Positions 1 through 5,629 of a stretch of DNA of 6,895 nt are shown here, piece after piece. The stretch is from Actinomycetes bacterium (GTDB lineage: Bacteria; Actinomycetota; Coriobacteriia; Anaerosomatales; JAJZPX01). Each line of letters starts with the position of its first letter. Within the stretch, counting starts at the first letter, position 1. The translations under genes were made by a program, and so were the position numbers. The notes under the pieces were generated by a model, which did no database searches, was not told the origin of the DNA, and worked only from the letters and a program-made list of their open reading frames with translations. The stretch lies in NCBI GenBank assembly GCA_021811025.1, contig JAJZPX010000107.1, forward strand, positions 1 through 6,895, written 5' to 3'.

Positions 1-438
1 CGCGTTGTCGAGCGAGTTCGCGGCCATCAGACTCTCGGCGGGGACGAGCTCCGGTATGAGCGACAGCTTCGCGGGCTCGAAGAAGAGGGAGACGCCGGCG
101 ACGAGGAACGCGATCAAGTACGCCCACGTGATGCCGAGCGGGACGACGAGCGGGATGACGAGCACGAGCCCCGCCCGAAGCATGTCGGAGACGAACATCG
201 TGCGACCGCGATGCCAGCGGTCGACGTACGCGCCGGCGAAGATGCCGAAGAGCGCGGCCGGGAGCATGGTAATGCCGAGAAGCACGCCCATCTGCAGGAG
301 CGAGCCGGTCAGCTTGTAGACCATGACGGCCATGGCGATCTGATTGACCTTGTCGCCAACGACCGAGACCGTCTGGCCGATCCACAGCCGCCGGTACTCG
401 CGATGCTTGAGAGGAGCCCAGATGGAGCCCGCGTTCAT
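1..438 (-). CDS. MFS permease, N-terminal part (runs off the window at base 1)
   Basis: This is the first 146 codons of a major facilitator superfamily transporter, an inner-membrane secondary carrier, most like the drug/siderophore exporter branch (EntS-like, MFS_3). The protein starts MNAGSIWAPLKHREYRRLWI, and the L(K)xxxYRRLWIGQ opening is typical of that branch. Hydrophobic segments lie at about 21-42, 47-70, 84-101 and 104-121. The signature MFS motif A between helices 2 and 3 is clear at 69-79 (GAYVDRWHRGR). The stretch FFEPAKLSLIPELVP with a following AN at 119-141 is also characteristic. The ATG at 438 is preceded by a G-rich Shine-Dalgarno-like run (GGGGGGA) 3 nt upstream. It lies 51 nt after the NlpC/P60 stop on the same strand, so co-transcription is possible. 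The substrate cannot be told from this part. The frame stays open to base 1, and no frameshift is seen. Confidence 0.9.
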   Translation of the reverse strand, partial: MNAGSIWAPLKHREYRRLWIGQTVSVVGDKVNQIAMAVMVYKLTGSLLQMGVLLGITMLPAALFGIFAGAYVDRWHRGRTMFVSDMLRAGLVLVIPLVVPLGITWAYLIAFLVAGVSLFFEPAKLSLIPELVPAESLMAANSLDNA

Positions 439-489
439 AGTCCCCCCGACCGGGCTGCCGGCCTGTCTCGACTACCGCCGCCCCCGCGG

Positions 490-1593
490 CTAGGGCCTGC
501 AAGCCCCGGCGTAGTCGCTGCGGGAATCCAGGGAGGATATCTTCACCACGTCGCCCGTGTGAGGCGCGTGGATGAACATCCCGTCACCCGCGTAGATCCC
601 GACGTGGTGAATCCCCCTTCGGCCGAAGAAGACGAGGTCGCCCGGCTCGAGGTTCGCCCGCGACACGCGCGAGCCGTGGTTGATCTGGTCCGCCGAGCTG
701 TGGGGCAACGAGACGCCCACCTTGGCGTAGCACCACATGGTGAGGCCGCTGCAGTCGAACGTGCTGGGCCCGTCGCCCGCCCACACGTACGGCGCCCCGA
801 GCCGGCTCTTCGCCCACCACACGACCTTCAGGCCCCGCGACAGGTTGCTCGGAGGATCGCCTCCCGCGTCCGCCCACGTACGGCCGCTGCCTCTGGACGA
901 CGCCAGCCACGCCTGCCGCGCCGACGCGGCTTCCGCCGCCTGCTGCTGCGCGATGAGCGTGCGGATGTCGGCGTTGATGCCGGCGAGCATCTGCTTGCGT
1001 TCGGAGAGCTTGGCGAGGACCGCCTGCTTGTTCTTCGCCATGGCGCTCTTCTGCTTGGCCGCGGCGGCCTGCGCCGTCTTGAGCTGCGCGCAATAGCGCT
1101 CGGATTCCTCCCGGGCCGCCCGCAGGTCCTTCACCGTCGACGCGTCCTGCGCGTTCATGTCCGTCAGCAGGTCCCACGTCTTGTTGAACTCGTCGAAGCT
1201 CTTCGCGTTCAGGAGCACCTCGAGGAAGCCCAGCGGGCCGCTGCGGTACATGTCGTCGGCGCGGGTGTAGAGATGGCTCTGCAGCTTGTCCATCTTGCCG
1301 CGGATGCGCGAGAGCGCGCGCTCCGTGGTGCGGACGTTGCGCGAGAGCTTCGCGTAGCGATCGGACGCGCGGTTGTAGTCTTCCGTCGCGATCTCGAGCT
1401 TCGTGTCGAGCGCGCCGACCTGCGCGCGGACTCGGGCCGCTTCGGCCTTCTTGTCCGATATGGTGTCCGCGTAGGCCGGGGTGGAAGCCAGAAGGAGCGC
1501 GAGCGCTAGGAACAACGCGCCGAGGCTTCTGCTGCGGGTCGTCAGGGTCGTTACCTCCCTCTGGCGGACTCGGGCATGGCGCTGGCAAACCAT
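490..1593 (-). CDS. Secreted coiled-coil NlpC/P60 peptidoglycan endopeptidase (CwlO/RipA/PcsB-like)
   Basis: This is a probable cell-wall hydrolase that cuts stem peptides (D-Glu-to-diamino-acid bond, the usual NlpC/P60 activity). Numbered from the ATG at 1593 it has 367 residues: signal peptide core at 24-42 ending STPAYA before D43; a long Ala/Lys/Glu-rich coiled coil at about 44-225; a short linker; and NlpC/P60 at about 254-367. Catalytic residues visible are Cys281 (FDCSGL), His330 (HHVGIYAGDG) and the third polar residue His342 (FIHAP). The coiled coil carries GFLEVLLNAKSFDEF at 122-136, like the LEVLL-x-SFSDF segment of PcsB/CwlO proteins, which are activated through FtsEX. Dependence on FtsEX here is inference. 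The given boundary is the longest frame with a standard start, 1 nt after the upstream stop. The likelier real start is CTG at 1545, which has an ideal Shine-Dalgarno and leaves a compact 26-residue signal peptide starting (M)TTRSRSLGALFLALALL. The coding domain is intact. Confidence 0.93.
   Translation of the reverse strand: MVCQRHARVRQREVTTLTTRSRSLGALFLALALLLASTPAYADTISDKKAEAARVRAQVGALDTKLEIATEDYNRASDRYAKLSRNVRTTERALSRIRGKMDKLQSHLYTRADDMYRSGPLGFLEVLLNAKSFDEFNKTWDLLTDMNAQDASTVKDLRAAREESERYCAQLKTAQAAAAKQKSAMAKNKQAVLAKLSERKQMLAGINADIRTLIAQQQAAEAASARQAWLASSRGSGRTWADAGGDPPSNLSRGLKVVWWAKSRLGAPYVWAGDGPSTFDCSGLTMWCYAKVGVSLPHSSADQINHGSRVSRANLEPGDLVFFGRRGIHHVGIYAGDGMFIHAPHTGDVVKISSLDSRSDYAGACRP
1553..1560 (-). 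promoter_or_regulatory. Strong Shine-Dalgarno that argues for a CTG start of the NlpC/P60 gene
   Basis: On the minus strand the sequence AGGGAGGT occupies 1560-1553, followed by a 7-nt spacer (AACGACC) and then CTG at 1545-1543. That CTG is in frame with the endopeptidase. No ATG, GTG or TTG sits at the right distance; the nearest TTG lies inside the signal peptide core. The upstream ATG at 1593 has no purine-rich site in front of it. The site is seen directly; its use for CTG initiation is inferred. Confidence 0.7.
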
Positions 1594-1594
1594 G

Positions 1595-2515
1595 TCATGG
1601 TAGCACAGGCGGCCTCATGTCGGCCAACGCGGCGCACAGCCCGTCGAGCAGCCCGACCGCCACGTGCTGGAGCCATCGCTCGTCCCGCTCCAGGCCCCCG
1701 GCGAGCTCGACTCCCACGTCGCGGCGGGGGCCGGGCACGGTCTCGAGCGCGGTCACGAGACGCGCGGACAGCTCCGTGCCGTAGCCGCTGTCGACGGCTA
1801 CCCTTGCCGCGGGCGCCTCGGCGGCCAGCGGCGACGCGCCGATCACGAGGACCACCCGGGAGCCTTCCGGCACCTCCCCGCGAGAGGAGCCGATCATCAC
1901 CGCCGCCTCGGAGCACGCCGCGACGGCGAGGTTCGCAAGACGCGTCGCGACCTCGAGACCCGCGGCGTCCGCGTGGTGGGCGACCACGCGGACGCGGGCG
2001 AGCACCTCCGCCGCACGCGCGGGCACGAGCCTCAGCGCGACGGGCGCCGTCGGGTCCTTGTCGCCCCACACGTGCTGGAGATTGAGCACCGCGCGCACCG
2101 TCTCGGTGCCGACGATGCCGTCCGCCGGCTGCCCGGTGTTGCGCTGGAACTCCCGCACGGCCTGCTCGGTGTACGGGCCGAAGATCCCATCGGGCCTTCC
2201 GCACGCGAACCCGAGGGCGTTGAGCGCTCCCTGCAGGACCCGCACGTCGCGGCCATGGAAGTACGGCAACCGCAGGTAGAGGAGGCGATCGCCAAGGGTG
2301 AACGTCGCGTCCACGAGCGCGGCCCACGTCTCGGGCCCGACGATCCCGTCCTCCGCCATCCCGCGCGAGCTCTGGAAGCTCCGGACGGCGGCGAGCGTGG
2401 CGCCGAGGAACACCCCGTCCACGCCCGTGTGCCCTATGTCGTAGCCGAGCGAGAGCAGGCGCTTCTGGATGTCCTCGACACCCGCGCCCCTGTCGCCCTG
2501 ACGGATCGGTCGCAT
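1595..2515 (-). CDS. Cytoplasmic protein with two PG_binding_1 domains and a degenerate amidase-like tail (CwlM-like)
   Basis: This 306-residue protein has two peptidoglycan-binding domains (PG_binding_1) at about 7-70 and 86-146, both with the typical DG-x-x-G-x-x-T repeats (DGVFLGAT, DGIVGPET, DGIFGPYT, DGIVGTET). It has no signal peptide or membrane segment; it starts MRPIRQGDRGAGVEDIQ, so it should be cytoplasmic. The layout and the linker between the domains resemble mycobacterial CwlM, a non-secreted amidase homologue that regulates MurA rather than cutting the wall. The tail (about 158-306) looks like the second half of an Amidase_3 fold: TRLANLA at 191-197, a hydrophobic strand VMIG where active enzymes have a histidine, and DVGVELAGGL at 266-275 where they have VEVGFLSN. 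The DPGHGG strand is absent. The start ATG at 2515 has only a close GAGAGG as a ribosome site. It lies 43 nt after the upstream gene and just before the NlpC/P60 gene. A regulatory role is inference. Confidence 0.85.
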   Translation of the reverse strand: MRPIRQGDRGAGVEDIQKRLLSLGYDIGHTGVDGVFLGATLAAVRSFQSSRGMAEDGIVGPETWAALVDATFTLGDRLLYLRLPYFHGRDVRVLQGALNALGFACGRPDGIFGPYTEQAVREFQRNTGQPADGIVGTETVRAVLNLQHVWGDKDPTAPVALRLVPARAAEVLARVRVVAHHADAAGLEVATRLANLAVAACSEAAVMIGSSRGEVPEGSRVVLVIGASPLAAEAPAARVAVDSGYGTELSARLVTALETVPGPRRDVGVELAGGLERDERWLQHVAVGLLDGLCAALADMRPPVLP

Positions 2516-2558
2516 GCGCCTCTCATCGACTTCCGCTGCCGCCCGAAGCAGACGGGCT

Positions 2559-2900
2559 CTAGAAGGTCTCGTGGCGTTGCCGGAACCGCGCGACGTTGTC
2601 CTGCAGCCGTCCCTCGATCGTCCCGACTCGTCGGAGATACCTCTCCACGTCGAGGTCGAGCAGCGGCTGAGGGACGTAGCTGAACGACGGCGGATCGGAG
2701 TGGAAGTCTAGCACGAAACAGCGGCTCAGCGTGAGCAGGATCGTCTCGACCTGCGCCTGCGGCCTTGCCGTCCGCCGGGAGACCTCCAGGGCAGAGAACG
2801 GCTCGCGCGGATGGCCGCAGAAGAAGCTGAGCACGTCGCGCACGATCGCGTCCACCGAGCGATCGGCGTGCAGCTCCGCCAGTGCAGCCTGCAGCCCCAT
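2559..2900 (-). CDS. Small winged-helix-like protein, function unknown
   Basis: I do not recognise this 113-residue protein. What can be seen is a helical start (1-28), then a likely winged-helix fold: FSALEVSRRTARPQAQVETI at 35-54 reads as helix-turn-helix, followed by a helix to about 60, a strand CFVLDF at 61-66, a short turn, and a second strand SFSYVP at 72-77 as the wing. The end (about 81-113) is an amphipathic charged helix, LDVERYLRRVGTIEGRLQDN then VARFRQRH. There are two cysteines (28, 61) and no signal or membrane segment. It has the best ribosome site in the window: AAGGAGG at 2916-2910, 9 nt before the ATG. It stands 66 nt after the diguanylate cyclase and behind an 18-bp palindrome, so it could bind DNA or simply mediate protein contacts. 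That it is a real gene is well supported by the start signal and its fit between neighbours; its function is open. Confidence 0.8.
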   Translation of the reverse strand: MGLQAALAELHADRSVDAIVRDVLSFFCGHPREPFSALEVSRRTARPQAQVETILLTLSRCFVLDFHSDPPSFSYVPQPLLDLDVERYLRRVGTIEGRLQDNVARFRQRHETF

Positions 2901-2909
2901 CCAGGGCTA

Positions 2910-2916
2910 CCTCCTT
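2910..2916 (-). promoter_or_regulatory. Consensus Shine-Dalgarno of the small winged-helix gene
   Basis: AAGGAGG on the minus strand lies 9 nt before the ATG at 2900 and fixes that start. The flanks CCAAGG (2918-2913) and CCCTGG (2906-2901) can pair with one mismatch, so the site may be partly folded away. That possibility is inference. Confidence 0.7.
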
Positions 2917-2921
2917 GGTCC

Positions 2922-2939
2922 CGGGGCAAGCTTACCCCG
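2922..2939 (-). repeat. 18-bp imperfect palindrome in the gap before the winged-helix gene
   Basis: The minus strand reads CGGGGTAAGCTTGCCCCG. The two halves are inverted repeats with a single non-identical pair (T opposite G, which is a wobble pair in RNA from this strand). It ends 5 nt before the AAGGAGG ribosome site at 2916-2910. It could be a dimeric operator, possibly for the winged-helix protein itself, or an RNA hairpin. It is not a standard terminator because no T-run follows. Confidence 0.6.
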
Positions 2940-2966
2940 CACGGGCCGCAGGAGGAAGGACGACCG

Positions 2967-4463
2967 TCACGAATCCGCCAGCACGACGCGGTTCTTGCCG
3001 CTGCGCTTGCCGAGGTACATGGCCCTGTCCGCGAGGTCGATCAGCCGGCTCTGCGAGGTCGCGTGCTGCGGGTACGAGGCGACGCCCATGGACACCGTCT
3101 TCTGCACCGCAGGGACTCCGTCGGCTCCGACGAACGGGAACGCCGCGACCCCCTGCCTGATGCGCTCGGCGACGGCCACGGCGCCCTCCGCGTCCGTCTC
3201 GGGGAGCACGACGACGAATTCCTCGCCCCCGTACCGCGCCGCGACGTCCATCTCCCGCAGGTTGTCGCGGACGATCGAGCTCACCTTCTGGAGCACCTTG
3301 TCGCCCCGCGGGTGCCCGAACGTGTCGTTGAAGTCCTTGAAGTCGTCGATGTCGAGCATGATGAGAGACAGCGTGCGCCCGAACCGCTGCGCGCGCCCGA
3401 TCTCCTCCTCGAGCCGCTGATGGAAGTACCCGTGGTTGTACAACTCGGTGAGACGGTCGGTGACGGAAAGCCGTTCGAGCTCCTCGTGCAGCAGCGCGTT
3501 CTGCAGCGCGAGCGAGCTCTGGTTGCCGATCACCTGCAGGCGCTCGATCTCGGACTGCGACAGCTCGCGAAAGGCGGTCGAGGCGATCGCAAGGACCCCC
3601 ACGATCGTCTCGCCCGTGCGGAGGGGCATCGCCGCCTGGCTGCGGACCTCCTCGGGCACGTACGCCCAGGCCGCGGAGCCCTCGTTCGGCGCGACGTCGG
3701 CTTCCTGCACGACGCCGCCCTGGGCGAACGCGCGGCCGAGGATCGTCTCCGAGACCGGGAGCGCGGGCACGAAGGACTCCTCGCCCCTTCCCTGGCATCC
3801 GCGGAGGCGCAGCGTCCAGTCGGTGTGGTCGAGGAGGTAGACGCACGATATCTCGGCGCCGAGGATGCCGTTCGCGCCGTCCACTATGAGCGACGTGACG
3901 TCGTCGACGGACGTGAACGACGTGAGCGCCTTGAAGAACTCGTGCGTGAAGAATATCTCGGCGAGCCGGCTCTCCAGCTCCTCGTTCGCCCTCTCGAGCG
4001 CCTCCTTGCTGGACTGCAGCCGCCGCTCGTGGCTGCGGATCTTGTCGTACGCGACCTGCAGCTCGACGAACAGCTTCTCCTGCTCCTCGCCGCGCTTCTT
4101 GGCGATCAGGAGGTCCCACACCATCTCGGAGCCGCCGCTTCCGAGCAGCTCGACGTCGGCGGGCTTCTGCGTGACGAGCGTCTGGTGGATGTCCGCGTCC
4201 TCGGACATGTCGATGATGAGGTCGAGGCCGTGGACCTGATACAGCTCGGTGAGGTCCGAGGTCGCGAAGATGCCGAGCTCCTCGGCCAGCCTGATCCCGG
4301 GCGCCGCCTTGTTGGGGTCGGCCACCGCCACGACCTGGAGGTTCTCGACCTCGTTGAGAAGACGCAGGATGGAGGCCGCGCGGATGTTGGCTCCGACGAT
4401 CGCTATGCGGAGCCTGCCCTGCCGGAACCGGGATGCGACCGACCCGAGCTCTAGCTCTTCCAT
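2967..4463 (-). CDS. Diguanylate cyclase with Rossmann-like sensor, GAF and GGDEF domains
   Basis: This 498-residue soluble protein makes c-di-GMP from two GTP. Domain order: a Rossmann-like nucleotide-binding domain at about 17-120 (RLRIAIVGANIRAASI at 17-32, then VVAVADP at 44-50, as in Gfo/Idh and homoserine dehydrogenase folds); a coiled coil at about 123-168; a GAF domain at about 170-327; and GGDEF at about 331-498. The cyclase looks active: DRLTELYN at 336-343, the metal and base site DIDDFKDFND at 371-380, and the active loop GGEEF at 412-416. An inhibitory I-site RxxD is present at R403-D406, five residues before the loop, so product feedback is likely. There are no membrane segments. 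ATG 4463 has GAGGAA about 8 nt upstream and is 36 nt after cheD. Its place behind cheA-cheC-cheD suggests coupling of c-di-GMP to motility. The ligand of the Rossmann part is unknown. Confidence 0.95.
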   Translation of the reverse strand: MEELELGSVASRFRQGRLRIAIVGANIRAASILRLLNEVENLQVVAVADPNKAAPGIRLAEELGIFATSDLTELYQVHGLDLIIDMSEDADIHQTLVTQKPADVELLGSGGSEMVWDLLIAKKRGEEQEKLFVELQVAYDKIRSHERRLQSSKEALERANEELESRLAEIFFTHEFFKALTSFTSVDDVTSLIVDGANGILGAEISCVYLLDHTDWTLRLRGCQGRGEESFVPALPVSETILGRAFAQGGVVQEADVAPNEGSAAWAYVPEEVRSQAAMPLRTGETIVGVLAIASTAFRELSQSEIERLQVIGNQSSLALQNALLHEELERLSVTDRLTELYNHGYFHQRLEEEIGRAQRFGRTLSLIMLDIDDFKDFNDTFGHPRGDKVLQKVSSIVRDNLREMDVAARYGGEEFVVVLPETDAEGAVAVAERIRQGVAAFPFVGADGVPAVQKTVSMGVASYPQHATSQSRLIDLADRAMYLGKRSGKNRVVLADS

Positions 4464-4499
4464 CGGGAGTCTTCCTCGTCGGCCATCGGAACCATCATC

Positions 4500-5000
4500 T
4501 CACAGCTCGCGCATGCCATACAGGTAGCTGCGCACCACGAGCACGCCCGTGTCGAGGTGCAGCTCTATGGTGCGGGCGTGGCTGCCGCCGACGTCCTCGC
4601 CGACCGGGCGAATGCCGTACCGCGCGAGCTGCGCCTTCACCTCGGAGACGTTGCGCTGGCCTATCGAGGCCATCGTGATGTCTCCGCCGAACATCGCCGA
4701 TCCCCCTGCGAGCTTGGCCTCGAGGCGCTTCAGCGGGCTGCCCATCCTGACGAGCTTGTCGACGAGCATCGGCACCGCGACGACGGCGAAGCGCGTCGCC
4801 TCGCCCTTCATCTGCGAGTCGCCGGTCGTCGGCAGCATCACGTGCGCCATGCCGCCCCGCTGCTTGATCGGGTCCCACAACGTCACTCCGACGCAGCTCC
4901 CGAGGGCAGGCGTCATCAGAAGCGAGGGGAACTGACCGAAGGCCAGCCCACCGACCCCCACCTCGATGACGTTCACCTCTCCCGAGCGCGACGGTTCCAT
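4500..5000 (-). CDS. cheD: Chemoreceptor glutamine deamidase CheD
   Basis: CheD deamidates particular glutamines of methyl-accepting chemotaxis proteins in the cytoplasm, tuning receptor activity. It also binds CheC in the CheC/CheD/CheY adaptation system. The 166-residue product is of usual length. The catalytic triad is complete: Cys36 in LGSCVGVTLWD, His53 in GGMAHVMLP, and Thr30 in LLMTPALGSC. The spacings of 6 (T to C) and 17 (C to H) match the family. Further hallmarks are the glycine-rich GGSAMFGGD near 99-107, IGQRNV at 113-118, and the GGSHARTIELHLDTG segment at 138-152. The ATG at 5000 is used, with AGGAG about 11 nt upstream; the first eight residues are loosely conserved, and a later start near the VIEVGVGGLA strand cannot be excluded. 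It begins 14 nt after the CheC-like gene, so the two are almost certainly co-translated. Confidence 0.97.
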   Translation of the reverse strand: MEPSRSGEVNVIEVGVGGLAFGQFPSLLMTPALGSCVGVTLWDPIKQRGGMAHVMLPTTGDSQMKGEATRFAVVAVPMLVDKLVRMGSPLKRLEAKLAGGSAMFGGDITMASIGQRNVSEVKAQLARYGIRPVGEDVGGSHARTIELHLDTGVLVVRSYLYGMREL

Positions 5001-5014
5001 GCTGCCGACGTCTC

Positions 5015-5629
5015 CTACGTCATCCCAAGCCTCCCGAGGAGCACCTCGAGACTGTCCGGATCCGGCATGAAGAACAGGTGCATGTCCACGGGCGACTCGT
5101 TCTCGAAGAACCTGGTCACGACGAGCAGCGCGCAGTCGGCGCGCTGCTCGACCTGGAGCATGACGGCCTCAAGGATCGCTGCCGCCATGTCGAGCGCGAA
5201 GCTCGGCGGAGCCGGCAGCAGGCTCAGGTCGGCCAGCCGCCCGATCGAAGCGAGGTACGCCGAGGCGAGGACCGAGGCCACGTGCGTCATCAATCCCTGC
5301 TCGCCGCGCCCGAACGACTTCGTCGTGCCGGCCGGGCGGTTGCGGAGCATATCGACGAGCGCGAGCGAGCTCGCCCGAGGAGCCGCGAACAGGATGCTGC
5401 CCTTGAGGTCGCCGAGCAGGCGATTGTAGACGGCCGCCACCAGGGTCTCCGGCCCGCCGAATATCTCCGGCACCTGCCCGATCGGGACCAGCTGCAGGAC
5501 CGGGACGGCGAGGTCGACCTTCTGTCCGACCAGCTGCGACAGAGCGGTCGCCGCGTGCCCGGCGCCGATGCTACCCACCTCCCGTAGCGTGTCCAGCTGC
5601 ATCTCGGAGAGCTGGTCGGGTCTCATCAT
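5015..5629 (-). CDS. cheC: CheC-family protein with both phosphatase sites altered
   Basis: This is a 204-residue CheC-type protein. Active CheC dephosphorylates CheY-P through two E-x-x-N motifs on long helices and also holds CheD. The fold is clear over the full length: LREVGSIGAGHAATALSQL at 15-33 and HVASVLASAYLASI at 116-129 are the two repeat helices. Where active family members read E-x-x-N, this one reads E17-V-G-S20 in the first site and H116-V-A-S119 in the second, so the second has lost both residues and the first its asparagine. The aspartate in SFALDMAAAILEAVM (Asp147), matching the CheC residue linked to CheD binding, is kept. It begins at the ATGATG pair at 5629, overlaps the cheA stop by 4 nt (ATGA), and has GGGAG 7 nt upstream. 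Together with cheD next door this suggests a CheD partner or adaptor rather than an efficient phosphatase (inference). Confidence 0.93.
   Translation of the reverse strand: MMRPDQLSEMQLDTLREVGSIGAGHAATALSQLVGQKVDLAVPVLQLVPIGQVPEIFGGPETLVAAVYNRLLGDLKGSILFAAPRASSLALVDMLRNRPAGTTKSFGRGEQGLMTHVASVLASAYLASIGRLADLSLLPAPPSFALDMAAAILEAVMLQVEQRADCALLVVTRFFENESPVDMHLFFMPDPDSLEVLLGRLGMT
5626..5629 (-). other. ATGA start/stop overlap coupling cheA to the CheC gene
   Basis: On the minus strand ATGA at 5629-5626 holds the first ATG of the CheC gene and the TGA of cheA. This supports one transcript and coupled translation. A second in-frame ATG follows immediately at 5626, so initiation may use either. Confidence 0.85.

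Noticed and set aside
439..489. The 51-nt gap between the NlpC/P60 gene and the MFS gene as promoter or terminator
   Set aside because: It is G/C-rich with no -10/-35-like boxes and no stem followed by Ts. Only the G-run ribosome site for the MFS gene is visible.
211..1509. A 432-codon open frame on the plus strand opposite the NlpC/P60 and MFS genes
   Set aside because: It is an Arg/Ala/Val-rich product with no motif, antisense to two clear genes; a composition shadow.
1551..2327. A 258-codon minus-strand frame overlapping the PG-binding gene
   Set aside because: It is an Arg/Gly-rich frame-shifted reading of the same DNA, with no motif; only its last eight codons (the leader noted above) are of any interest.
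2541..2557. Hairpin GCCCG-7 nt-CGGGC just after the winged-helix gene stop, as a terminator
   Set aside because: The stem is only 5 bp, no T-run follows on the minus strand, and the next gene starts 26 nt later. In this base composition such short hairpins arise by chance.
2811..4454. A 547-codon open frame on the plus strand opposite the diguanylate cyclase
   Set aside because: Its product is a low-complexity Arg/Leu/Val/Glu/Asp mixture with no domain, and it lies exactly antisense to a gene with three recognisable domains. Long antisense frames are expected in GC-rich coding DNA.
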